Source: an uncultured bacterium
GTDB lineage: Bacteria > Bacillota > Clostridia > Oscillospirales > Oscillospiraceae
Direction: 5' to 3'
Length of the DNA stretch: 8,680 nt
Assembly (NCBI GenBank): GCA_905215665.1
Contig: CAJMQR010000045.1
Span: forward strand, 1 to 8,680
Shown: positions 1 to 6,885 of the stretch, one piece after another
How the letters are laid out: each line of letters begins with the position of its first letter
How positions within the stretch are numbered: position 1 is the first letter of the stretch
Notes under the pieces: generated by a model
Told to the model about the DNA's origin: nothing
The model's input: only the letters and a program-made list of their open reading frames with translations
Database searches by the model: none
Made by a program: the position numbers and the translations under genes

Positions 1-8
1 TACACCAA

Positions 9-45
9 AACCCCTGTTTTCGTCTGATGAAAACAGGGGTTCTTT
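9..45 (+). terminator. Terminator-like hairpin 1, for a gene upstream of the window
   Basis: A perfect 13-bp inverted repeat, AACCCCTGTTTTC (9-21) against GAAAACAGGGGTT (29-41), closes a 7-nt loop. It is followed by the T-rich run TTCTTT. The A run at 7-10 gives a T run on the minus strand, so the hairpin could stop transcription in both directions. No coding sequence lies before it in the window, so it most likely ends an upstream gene. Confidence 0.65.
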
Positions 46-54
46 GACAGGCTG

Positions 55-83
55 ACGCGTTCCCAACCGGGAACGCGTTTTTT
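55..83 (+). terminator. Rho-independent terminator 2, tandem with the first
   Basis: A perfect 10-bp stem, ACGCGTTCCC (55-64) with GGGAACGCGT (69-78), has a 4-nt loop (AACC) and runs straight into TTTTTT (78-83). This is the standard form of an intrinsic terminator on the plus strand. With the hairpin 14 nt before it, it should isolate the cas promoter from upstream read-through. Confidence 0.8.
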
Positions 84-126
84 GTGCCATTTACACAGAA
101 TTCAAGGGAATTAAGACGAAAAAACG

Positions 127-190
127 TTGATTCTGCACAAAGGGGCCTTGACGAAAACTGGAAGAATATGTATAATAGTCACAGAATCAA
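127..190. repeat. Perfect 9-bp inverted repeat framing the cas promoter
   Basis: TTGATTCTG (127-135) and CAGAATCAA (182-190) are exact reverse complements. One copy lies just upstream of the -35 box and the other covers the predicted transcription start. The arms are 46 nt apart, too far for a simple RNA hairpin terminator and on DNA flanking both promoter boxes, so they could be half-sites for a regulator. No regulator gene is visible nearby. A chance match cannot be excluded. Confidence 0.4.
148..176 (+). promoter_or_regulatory. Sigma-70/sigma-A promoter of the cas operon
   Basis: TTGACG (148-153) matches five of six -35 consensus bases. TATAAT (171-176) is a perfect -10 box, and the spacing is the optimal 17 bp. 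Transcription should begin near 183. It is the only clear promoter I see ahead of cas3, and the genes that follow are packed without room for another obvious one. It probably drives the whole operon. The mRNA would have an untranslated leader of about 300 nt before cas3. Confidence 0.85.
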
Positions 191-227
191 GAAAAACATT
201 TAATTATCAAAAAGAAAAGTAATCTTC

Positions 228-250
228 CTCGGGCAGGGAGACTGCCTGAG
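228..250 (+). promoter_or_regulatory. Small stem-loop in the cas3 5' leader
   Basis: CTCGGGCAG (228-236) pairs with CTGCCTGAG (242-250) over 9 bp, including one G-U pair, around the loop GGAGA. The sequence after it is not T-rich, so this is not a canonical terminator. The loop carries a GGAG, so the hairpin might bind a protein or the ribosome. It lies about 45 nt into the predicted transcript, just ahead of the large palindrome. Its function is unknown. Confidence 0.5.
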
Positions 251-257
251 CCGTTGG

Positions 258-433
258 CATTTTAAGGAAGTTCTGATTCAATCACCAAGGATGGACGGCG
301 AAAGATTTTTCGTCAAGATAAGGTTTGAAAAACGCAGGAATACTGGATGTATTTCAAGTTTTTCAAACCGCAGGATCGGCGGAAAAGATTCGTCGTCCAC
401 CGCAGAGGATTGATTCAGAGTTTCCTTAACATG
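258..433. repeat. 176-nt gapless imperfect palindrome in the cas3 5' leader
   Basis: Every base i from 258 to 333 can be set against base 691-i without a gap, and about 57 of these 76 positions pair (six as G-U). The strongest blocks are 262-276 with 415-429, 278-283 with 408-413, 292-302 with 389-399, and a perfect 12-bp block GGTTTGAAAAAC (322-333) with GTTTTTCAAACC (358-369). The apex forms a further 7-bp stem (337-343 with 349-355) around the loop TGGAT. The leader RNA would therefore fold into one very long hairpin starting about 75 nt after the promoter and ending 50 nt before the cas3 start. It may be an ageing palindromic mobile element (MITE-like) or a structured RNA controlling cas3 expression. 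No transposase and no clear target duplication are visible. Confidence 0.75.
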
Positions 434-483
434 ATCAAAAGCGAAAATTCATATGGAATTCGGGAATGGGGAGGAAGAAGAGG

Positions 484-2871
484 ATGGAAATGTTCCCTGC
501 CCACGGGCGGATCCGGAATGGGGAGATGCTTTACCAAACGGTGCAGGCTCATTGCCGCGGCGCGGCTGAGACGGCGAAAAAAGCGCTGTCAGGAGTCCGG
601 CTGGGTTCTGCGGCATATCTTGCGGGCCTGCTCCATGATGCCGGGAAATTCACGGATACATTCCGAGACTATCTGCTCCGTGCGCTTTGTAACGAGAATG
701 CGCCCCGCGGGTCTGTCAACCATACCTTTGCCGGCGTGCGGTTTCTGCTGGAGCGATACCATGTCCCCAAGGACGGGGAGGACATGGGGCCCGTTGCGGC
801 GGAACTGCTGGCTTATGCGGTGGGCGCACACCATGGGCTGTTTGACTGTGTGGACGAGCGCGGGAAGAGCGGCTTCCGGCACCGTCTGGACAAGCCGGAC
901 GTCGCCTTTGAGGAGGCAATGGGAAATTTTCTGGCACAGTGCGCGGAAAAGCAGGAACTGGACCGCCTGTTCGGCGAGGCGGTGCGGGAACTGACGCCGG
1001 TGCTGATACGCTTCCAGACACTGGCCCAGCCAAATGATTCTTACTATGGGGAAGTGATGTTTTACCTTGGCCTTTTGGCCCGGCTGCTGCTGTCGGCAGT
1101 CATAGAGGGGGATCGGACGGATACCGCCGCCTTTATGAACGGCGTCGAGCCTACCGGGCTGCCGGAAGACCGCAGGCCGATGTGGAACCGCTGCCTTGCA
1201 AGCGTGGAAGAGAAGCTGGGCGGATTTCCATCCGACACCCCGGTTGCCCGGGCGCGCCGTGAGATCTCCGACCGGTGCCGCAGCTTTGCGGAGAAGCCCG
1301 GCGGCGTATACCGGCTCAATGTCCCCACAGGCGGCGGGAAGACGCTCAGTTCTTTGCGCTATGCTCTTGGCCACGCGGCGAAATGGAACAAGTCCCGCAT
1401 CATTTTTACGTCTCCGCTGCTTTCGATTCTGGATCAGAATGCGCAGGTTCTGCGCAGCTTTATCCAGCAGGACAGCCTGATTCTGGAGCATCACTCCAAT
1501 GTGGTGCACAGCAGAGACGATTCCGACGCCATTCTGGAAGGCACGGATGCGGAACTGATGGCGGAAAACTGGAGTGCGCCGATCATCATCACAACCCTTG
1601 TGCAGCTTCTCGACACCTTTTTCAGCGGAAAAACCGCCTGTATCCGCCGCTTTCAGGCGTTGACGGACAGCGTCATCGTGATTGATGAGGTGCAGACCGT
1701 GCCAAACCGTATGCTGGCGCTTTTCAATCTGACCGTCAGCTTTCTTTCGGAAATCTGCGGCGCCACGGTCGTCCTGTGTTCTGCTACGCAGCCCTGTCTG
1801 GAGCAGGCGGAGCATCCGATTACCGTGCCGGTTGGGGATATCATAGCGCATGACGCCGCCCTTTGGGAGGCCTTCCGCCGCACCGAGATTGTGGATGCGG
1901 GCGCCAGAGCGCTGGAGGATATCCCACCTTTTATTCTGGATCGGTTGGAGGGCACGGACAGCCTGCTGGTGATCTGCAATAAAAAGAGCGAGGCGGAGTT
2001 TCTCTACCGGGAGCTGTCCGGCCGGAACGCCCGCTGCTTTCACCTCTCCGCGTCCATGTGCGCAGCGCATCGGAGAAAGACGCTGGAGGCCGTGCAGGCG
2101 TCTCTGGCCCGACCCGGCAAGACCATCTGCATTGCGACGCAGGTCGTGGAGGCCGGAGTGGATCTCTCATTTGGGTGCGTGATCCGCCTGACGGCCGGGC
2201 TGGACAATGTCATTCAGGCGGCGGGACGCTGCAACCGGAACGGGGAGGCGGCGCAGCCGGGGCATGTCTACGTGCTGGAATGCGCCGGTGAGCGGCTGGG
2301 CAACCTGCAGGAGATTCAGCGCTCCAAGGACGCGATGGTCAGCCTGCTTGCACGTTTTCGCGGGCAGCCCGAAGCATTTCAAAACGACCTGTCTTCCGAC
2401 GAGGCCGTTCGCTGTTATTACCGCCGGCTCTACCGGGAGATGCCGCTGGGGTATCAGGACTATCCGGTCAGGGGAGGGCCGAGCCTCTATTCCCTGCTTT
2501 CTCTGAACGAGGACAGCATGGAAGAAGAGACGGGCTTTGCGCTCAATCAGGCGTTCAAACGGGCCGGCGCGCTGTTCCGGGTGTTTGATGAGGAAACGGA
2601 GGACGTGCTGACGCCCTATGGAGGCGGCGCGGACTGCATTGCGGACCTGCAATCCTGCAGGGCGGGGGATCCCTGTTATCGTCAGGCCTGCCTGGACCGG
2701 GCGAAGGTTTATACGGTATCTCTGTTCCGGTATCAGACAGACCTGCTGGAACGGCAGGGCGGGCTTTATTCCGTCTGTGACGGGAGTGTGCTGGTGCTGC
2801 GGCCCGATTTTTATGATGAAGAAACCGGCGTCAGACTGAAGCCGGTACAAGCCAATTATCTGGAGGTGTAA
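484..2871 (+). CDS. cas3: Cas3 HD nuclease-helicase, type I-C
   Basis: This is the effector recruited by target-bound Cascade to nick, unwind and degrade foreign DNA. With 795 residues it has the usual HD-helicase length. The N-terminal HD nuclease has the metal-binding motif H51-D52 (HDAGK), then H80, H116-H117 and D210 (EGDRTD). The superfamily 2 helicase shows Walker A PTGGGKT (281-287), a DEVQ Walker B (401-404, in place of the more usual DEAH/DEAD), SAT (433-435), motif V near 551-560, and QAAGRCNR (578-585, motif VI). All catalytic positions appear intact. ATG 484 is chosen because GGGGAGG (468-474) sits 9 nt before it. An in-frame ATG at 466 would add six residues but overlaps that site and has no ribosome binding site of its own. 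It is the first operon gene, and cas5c starts 6 nt after its stop. Confidence 0.95.
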   Translation: MEMFPAHGRIRNGEMLYQTVQAHCRGAAETAKKALSGVRLGSAAYLAGLLHDAGKFTDTFRDYLLRALCNENAPRGSVNHTFAGVRFLLERYHVPKDGEDMGPVAAELLAYAVGAHHGLFDCVDERGKSGFRHRLDKPDVAFEEAMGNFLAQCAEKQELDRLFGEAVRELTPVLIRFQTLAQPNDSYYGEVMFYLGLLARLLLSAVIEGDRTDTAAFMNGVEPTGLPEDRRPMWNRCLASVEEKLGGFPSDTPVARARREISDRCRSFAEKPGGVYRLNVPTGGGKTLSSLRYALGHAAKWNKSRIIFTSPLLSILDQNAQVLRSFIQQDSLILEHHSNVVHSRDDSDAILEGTDAELMAENWSAPIIITTLVQLLDTFFSGKTACIRRFQALTDSVIVIDEVQTVPNRMLALFNLTVSFLSEICGATVVLCSATQPCLEQAEHPITVPVGDIIAHDAALWEAFRRTEIVDAGARALEDIPPFILDRLEGTDSLLVICNKKSEAEFLYRELSGRNARCFHLSASMCAAHRRKTLEAVQASLARPGKTICIATQVVEAGVDLSFGCVIRLTAGLDNVIQAAGRCNRNGEAAQPGHVYVLECAGERLGNLQEIQRSKDAMVSLLARFRGQPEAFQNDLSSDEAVRCYYRRLYREMPLGYQDYPVRGGPSLYSLLSLNEDSMEEETGFALNQAFKRAGALFRVFDEETEDVLTPYGGGADCIADLQSCRAGDPCYRQACLDRAKVYTVSLFRYQTDLLERQGGLYSVCDGSVLVLRPDFYDEETGVRLKPVQANYLEV

Positions 2872-2877
2872 TCAACT

Positions 2878-3612
2878 GTGCCAAACACAATGCATCCCAA
2901 TATCGTCGAATTCCAGGTGACCGGAGACTATGGACTGTTTTCCGATCCCATCATGCGCATCGGAGGAGAGAAGTGCAGCTATCAGGTGCCTACCTACGAG
3001 GCGCTGAAGGGGATCCTGTCGTCCGTCTACTGGAAACCGACCATGATCTGGTATATCGATGCAGTGCGCGTGATGAACCAGATCCAGACCGAGGTAAAGG
3101 GCATCCGCCCCATCAAGTATCAGGGCGGCAACGATCTTGCCTATTATACCTATCTGAAAAACTGCCGCTATCAGGTTCGGGCGCATTTCGAGTGGAACGA
3201 GAACCGTCCGGAGCTGGCCGCCGACCGCAATGAAAACAAGCATCATAACATCGCCAGACGTATGATTGAAAAGGGCGGCCGGCGGGATGTGTTTCTGGGC
3301 ACGCGGGAATGTCAGGGCTATGTGGAACCCTGCCGGTTCGGTGAGGGAAAGGGGGCCTATGACGAAGTGGCGGAGCTTGGCTTCGGCCTGATGTATCACG
3401 GGATTACCTATGCGGACGAGGCATGGTCCGACGGGACCAGGGATTGCATGACCGCGAACTTCTGGTACCCGGTCATGCGGCGGGGTGAGATCACCTTCCC
3501 ACGGCCGGAGGAGTGCCCTCTGCATAAGACCCTGAGACCCATGGAGGTCAAACCCTTTGGCGGGAGCTGGGAGAACTTTTCCGGCCTGAAGGAATTCGGG
3601 GAGGTGGAATAA
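2878..3612 (+). CDS. cas5c: Cas5c (Cas5d) pre-crRNA endoribonuclease and Cascade subunit
   Basis: In type I-C systems this protein replaces Cas6. It cuts each repeat of the precursor RNA at the 3' base of its hairpin, then stays on the 5' handle as part of Cascade. The 244-residue protein has the family's N-terminal GDYGLF (16-21) and IGGEK region, then ALKGILSS (42-49), GGRRDVFLG (133-141) and ECQGYVEPC (144-152). By alignment from memory with Bacillus halodurans Cas5d (Y46, K116, H117), the matching residues are Y51, K121 and H122, so the nuclease looks active. The start is GTG, supported by GGAGGTG (2862-2868) 9 nt upstream. The next in-frame ATG (2890) is too far from that site. Its stop abuts the cas8c ATG (TAAATG). 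Confidence 0.95.
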   Translation: MPNTMHPNIVEFQVTGDYGLFSDPIMRIGGEKCSYQVPTYEALKGILSSVYWKPTMIWYIDAVRVMNQIQTEVKGIRPIKYQGGNDLAYYTYLKNCRYQVRAHFEWNENRPELAADRNENKHHNIARRMIEKGGRRDVFLGTRECQGYVEPCRFGEGKGAYDEVAELGFGLMYHGITYADEAWSDGTRDCMTANFWYPVMRRGEITFPRPEECPLHKTLRPMEVKPFGGSWENFSGLKEFGEVE

Positions 3613-5388
3613 ATGGGCCTGCTACAGAAAGCCTGCGAAACATATGACGCCCATCAGGCGTTGGCGGGCGTGGCAAGAGAGGGACACCAGATTCTGGTTC
3701 CGGTCTCCCACATTTTAACCAACGCCGATCTGGAGATCACCTTGGATCAGGACGGCAATTTTGTCACCGCAAGAGCGGCGGAAAAATCGGAACCGAAGAT
3801 CATCATTCCCGTCACCGAGGATTCCGGCGGACGCACCGCTGCACCCTGTGCCCACCCGCTGTGCGACCAGTTGGGCTATGTGGCTCCCTACAATGAGAAA
3901 AAGTATGCGCTGTATCTTGCACAGCTTACGGCATGGGCCGAATCGGATGACAGCCATCCCATGCTGAAGCCCATTCTGACTTATGTGAAGCGCGGCACGA
4001 TCCTGAGGGATCTGGCCGGCGCCGGCCTGATCCGTCTCACTGAGGAGGGAATCCCGGAAAAGGAAAAGAGAATGGTATGCTGGCGCGTGGTCGGTCTGGG
4101 GCTGCCGCAGGAAGCCTGCTGGTTAAACAGGGAGCTGTTCCGCGCATTTATCAACTGGTGCGGCACCCAGCAGGAAAACCGGAAGCCTGCGCTGTGCCTG
4201 ATTTCCGGCGAGCTTACCACGCCTGCCCGGCAGCATCCCAAGGGCATCATCCCCATCAACGGCAACGCAAAGCTGATTTCCGCCAACGACGGCACGGGCT
4301 ATACCTACCGTGGACGCTTCACAGACGAGGAGCAGGCGGCTACCATCGGCTATACGGCATCCCAGAAAGCCCACAACGCGCTGCGCTGGCTTGCGGCGGA
4401 GCAGGGCGTCAACTATGGCGGCCGGACCTTTTTGTGCTGGAATCCGCAGGGGAAGCCGGTTCCGCCGGTCACTTCGCCCATCTTCGGGAGGGATGCGCCA
4501 AAGAGCTTTCGGCCGTCGGATTACAGGAAGAGGCTGCGGCAGACACTTGCGGGTTTTCAAAGCGAGTTGCCGGAAAAGAAGGACGGCGTTGTCGTTGCCG
4601 CGTTTGACGCCGCCACTACCGGCCGCCTCTCCCTGACCTATTACAACGAACTGGCCGGCTCTGATTTTCTCCAGCGGCTCCACGACTGGGACGAGACCTG
4701 CTGCTGGTGGAACGGGCCGTACGGGATACAGTCCCCGGGGCTCTATCAGATCATCGCCGGCGCCTTCGGCACACAGCGGGAGGAAAAACTGGCGGTGGAC
4801 GACCGGGTGCTGAGGCAGCAGATGCAGCGGCTGGTGGCCTGCCGGGTGGATCGGGCGCTGTTTCCGCAGGATATGGAGCAGGCGCTTGTACACAGAGCGT
4901 CCAACCTGCAGATCTATGAGAGCGGCACGCGGGCGCAGCTTCCGTTCGTTGTGTGCGCGGTGGTTCGAAAATACCGATATGACAGATTTAAGGAGGATTG
5001 GAGTATGGCACTGGAACCGGAAAAACAAGACCGCAGTTATCAATATGGGCGGCTGCTGGCCGTGCTGGAGAAGGCGGAGCGGGACACCTATTCGTCGGAC
5101 GAGACGAGGGAGCCCAACGCGATCCGGATGCAGCCGGTGTTCAGCCAGCGCCCCCAATATGCAAGCCGTATTCTGTGGGAGCAGATCAAAAAAGCGTATT
5201 TCCCCCGCCTTTCGCCCGCGGGAAGAGCTTTTTATGACAGGCTGATCGGAGAGATCATGCAGCAGCTCAGCCACTTCCCGGAACCGGAGCAGAACCGTCC
5301 CCTCGGCGATACCTATCTGCTTGGCTATTATCTCCAGCGCAATGAGCTTTATCGGAAAAAAGAAAGGGAAACGGAGGAATTATCATGA
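3613..5388 (+). CDS. cas8c: Cas8c (Csd1), large subunit of type I-C Cascade
   Basis: Cas8c is the signature large subunit of type I-C Cascade. It recognises the PAM and helps open and hold the target DNA. The 591-residue product shows the conserved Csd1 segments SGGRTAAPCAHPLCDQLGY (71-89), the block around CLISGELTTPARQHPKGI (195-212) leading to INGNAKLISAND (215-226), and SQKAHNALRWL (250-260). The start follows the strong site GGGGAGGTGG (3598-3607), with GGAGG 8 nt before the ATG, immediately after the cas5c stop. The last four bases form an ATGA overlap with cas7. The C-terminal 127 codons can also be translated on their own as Cas11c. Cas8 proteins diverge quickly, but neighbours and motifs make the call secure. 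Confidence 0.96.
   Translation: MGLLQKACETYDAHQALAGVAREGHQILVPVSHILTNADLEITLDQDGNFVTARAAEKSEPKIIIPVTEDSGGRTAAPCAHPLCDQLGYVAPYNEKKYALYLAQLTAWAESDDSHPMLKPILTYVKRGTILRDLAGAGLIRLTEEGIPEKEKRMVCWRVVGLGLPQEACWLNRELFRAFINWCGTQQENRKPALCLISGELTTPARQHPKGIIPINGNAKLISANDGTGYTYRGRFTDEEQAATIGYTASQKAHNALRWLAAEQGVNYGGRTFLCWNPQGKPVPPVTSPIFGRDAPKSFRPSDYRKRLRQTLAGFQSELPEKKDGVVVAAFDAATTGRLSLTYYNELAGSDFLQRLHDWDETCCWWNGPYGIQSPGLYQIIAGAFGTQREEKLAVDDRVLRQQMQRLVACRVDRALFPQDMEQALVHRASNLQIYESGTRAQLPFVVCAVVRKYRYDRFKEDWSMALEPEKQDRSYQYGRLLAVLEKAERDTYSSDETREPNAIRMQPVFSQRPQYASRILWEQIKKAYFPRLSPAGRAFYDRLIGEIMQQLSHFPEPEQNRPLGDTYLLGYYLQRNELYRKKERETEELS
4990..4996 (+). promoter_or_regulatory. Internal Shine-Dalgarno site for cas11c, inside cas8c
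   Basis: AAGGAGG (4990-4996) is a consensus ribosome binding site with an 8-nt gap to ATG 5005. That ATG is in frame with cas8c at codon 465. In the cas8c frame these bases encode part of the ordinary-looking stretch RFKEDW, so the site costs the large subunit little. It is as strong as the sites that start the neighbouring genes. Confidence 0.85.
5005..5388 (+). CDS. cas11c: Cas11c small subunit, internal in-frame translation product of cas8c
   Basis: Type I-C systems have no separate small-subunit gene. In characterised members the small subunit is translated from a start inside cas8c, and several copies line the belly of Cascade next to the Cas7 backbone and non-target strand. Here codon 465 of cas8c (ATG 5005) lies 8 nt after a perfect AAGGAGG. 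It would give a 127-residue protein beginning MALEPEKQDRSYQYGRLLAV and ending at the cas8c stop. Size and helix-rich, charged composition (LLAVLEKAERD, RAFYDRLIGEIMQQL) fit known Cas11 proteins. The ribosome binding site is seen directly. The function rests on family knowledge, and expression is inferred. Confidence 0.82.
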   Translation: MALEPEKQDRSYQYGRLLAVLEKAERDTYSSDETREPNAIRMQPVFSQRPQYASRILWEQIKKAYFPRLSPAGRAFYDRLIGEIMQQLSHFPEPEQNRPLGDTYLLGYYLQRNELYRKKERETEELS

Positions 5389-6233
5389 GCATTTTACAGA
5401 ACAAAATCGATTTTATCGCACTGGTATCGGTCAACAAGGCAAACTGCAACGGAGACCCCTTGAACGGGAACCGTCCGCGCACGGACTATAACGGCTTCGG
5501 CGAGATGTCCGACGTGTGCATCAAACGCAAGATCAGGAACAGAATGCAGGATCTGGGGTTCCCCATCTTCGTCCAGTCCGCCGACCGCTGTCAGGACGGC
5601 TACGGCAGCCTGAGCGAGCGGGCCTCCGGGACCCTGAAAGACGTCAAAGACCGGGAGGAGTATGCCCGGCGCGCCTGCGAGCAATGGCTCGACGTGCGAT
5701 CCTTTGGGCAGGTGTTTGCCTTCAAGGATACCAAGGGCGTCTCTGTGGGCGTGCGCGGCCCCGTCTCCGTCCATCAGGCGGTTAGTCTGTCGCCGGTGGA
5801 GGTGGAAAGCCTGCAGATCACCAAGAGCGTCAACGGCGAAAAAATGGAGAAAAACGAGAGCCGTGCCTCCGACACCATGGGCATGAAGCACTTTGTCCGC
5901 TTCGGCCTGTACGAGATCAAAGGCTCCATCAATGTCCAGCTGGCCGAAAAGACCGGCTTCAGCGAGAAGGACGCGGAGACGGTCAGAGAATGCCTGCGCA
6001 CCCTTTTTGTCAACGATGCCTCCGCCGCCAGACCGGACGGCTCCATGGAAGTCGTAAAACTGTACTGGTTCCGCCACAACTGCAAGGAAGGTCAATATTC
6101 TTCCGCGAAAGTACACCGCGCCCTGAAAGTGACGCAGAAAGATGAAAACAGGATCCCTGCCTGCGTGGAAGACTATGAAATTACACTGGAACCGCTGGAG
6201 GGTCTGGACGTAGAGATCATCGATGGCGTATGA
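5385..6233 (+). CDS. cas7: Cas7 (Csd2), Cascade backbone subunit, type I-C
   Basis: Cas7 polymerises along the crRNA spacer to form the Cascade backbone and presents the guide bases to target DNA. The 282-residue product carries the Csd2 N-terminal signature KANCNGDPLNGNRPR (18-32), SVGVRGPVSVHQAVSLSP (120-137), the ESLQITKSVNGE segment (141-152), and DTMGMKHFVRFGLY (163-176). Start ATG 5385 overlaps the cas8c stop (ATGA), with GGAGG (5373-5377) 7 nt upstream, so it is probably coupled to translation of cas8c and cas11c. Its own end overlaps cas4 by 11 bp. Length and motifs are normal for the family, and nothing appears truncated. Confidence 0.96.
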   Translation: MSILQNKIDFIALVSVNKANCNGDPLNGNRPRTDYNGFGEMSDVCIKRKIRNRMQDLGFPIFVQSADRCQDGYGSLSERASGTLKDVKDREEYARRACEQWLDVRSFGQVFAFKDTKGVSVGVRGPVSVHQAVSLSPVEVESLQITKSVNGEKMEKNESRASDTMGMKHFVRFGLYEIKGSINVQLAEKTGFSEKDAETVRECLRTLFVNDASAARPDGSMEVVKLYWFRHNCKEGQYSSAKVHRALKVTQKDENRIPACVEDYEITLEPLEGLDVEIIDGV

Positions 6234-6885
6234 GGAGGAAGATATCCTCCAGTTATCCGGCATCCAGCACTTTCTGTTCTGCCGCCGCCAGTGGGCGCTG
6301 ATTCATGTGGAGCAGCAATGGGCGGAAAACCTCCGTACGGCAGACGGCAGGCTCATGCACCAAAATGTCCATGACGCACAATTCCGCACCCGGCGGGGAG
6401 ACCTCCTCACGGTTCGTGGGATGAAAATCCACTCGGCCCGGCTGGGCCTTTCCGGGGAGTGTGACGCGGTGGAATTCCGCAGATCTCCGAACGGAGTCCC
6501 CCTTGCCATGACCGAGGGGCTTTGGCTGCCCTACCCCGTGGAATACAAGCGGGGTTCCGTAAAGCCAAACCACATGGATGAGGCGCAGCTCTGTGCGCAG
6601 GCGATGTGTCTGGAGGAGATGTTTTGCTGTGATATCCCCGATGGGGCGCTGTTTTATGGAGAGACAAGACACCGGCAGGCCGTCTCCTTCTCGCCGGAAC
6701 TGCGCCGGGAGGTGACCGAGACTGTCCGGGAGATGCACCAACTGTTCCGGCGGGGAAGTACGCCGAGAGTCAAACCGACAAAGGCATGCAATGCCTGCTC
6801 ACTGAAGGATCTCTGCCTGCCGGGACTTATGCGTGCGCACTCTGTTTCCGCATATCTGCAGGATCAGCTGGAGGAAACACGATGA
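6223..6885 (+). CDS. cas4: Cas4 RecB-like exonuclease with iron-sulfur cluster
   Basis: Cas4 works with Cas1-Cas2 to trim and orient prespacers so that spacers with the correct PAM are inserted in the right direction. The 220-residue protein has the four cluster cysteines, C20 (FLFCRRQ) and C189, C192, C198 (KACNACSLKDLCLP). The RecB-type nuclease residues are also present: H46 (GRLMH), D81 (GECDAVEF), E107 and K109 (PVEYKRG), and Q122 in AQLCAQAMCLEE. ATG 6223 overlaps the cas7 end by 11 bp. It has no good ribosome binding site at the usual distance (the nearest GGAGG is about 21 nt away), so it may rely on ribosomes finishing cas7. The first conserved residues begin near L11, which leaves little room for a later start. 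It overlaps cas1 by ATGA. Confidence 0.94.
   Translation: MAYEEEDILQLSGIQHFLFCRRQWALIHVEQQWAENLRTADGRLMHQNVHDAQFRTRRGDLLTVRGMKIHSARLGLSGECDAVEFRRSPNGVPLAMTEGLWLPYPVEYKRGSVKPNHMDEAQLCAQAMCLEEMFCCDIPDGALFYGETRHRQAVSFSPELRREVTETVREMHQLFRRGSTPRVKPTKACNACSLKDLCLPGLMRAHSVSAYLQDQLEETR

Noticed and set aside
99..112. Short inverted repeat AATTC-AAGG-GAATT upstream of the promoter
   Set aside because: Five-base arms in A+T-rich DNA occur often by chance, and nothing else marks the site as functional.
347..994. Plus-strand open frame of 215 codons starting inside the palindrome and overlapping cas3 in another frame
   Set aside because: It has no ribosome binding site, its arginine- and tryptophan-rich translation looks like an off-frame reading, and from 484 it is the shadow of the clearly homologous cas3 frame.
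589..2070. Long antisense open frame (493 codons) opposite cas3, and similar ones opposite cas5c (2872-3525), cas8c (4123-5274), cas7 (5394-6263) and cas1 (7023-7934)
   Set aside because: Long minus-strand frames are expected opposite G+C-rich genes with biased third positions. None shows a recognisable domain, and each lies entirely or almost entirely within well-supported genes.
6786..6881. Upstream in-frame ATG that would lengthen Cas1 by 32 residues
   Set aside because: The extension is cas4 sequence read in another frame, while ATG 6882 has GGAGG 7 nt upstream and begins with the usual Cas1 N-terminus.
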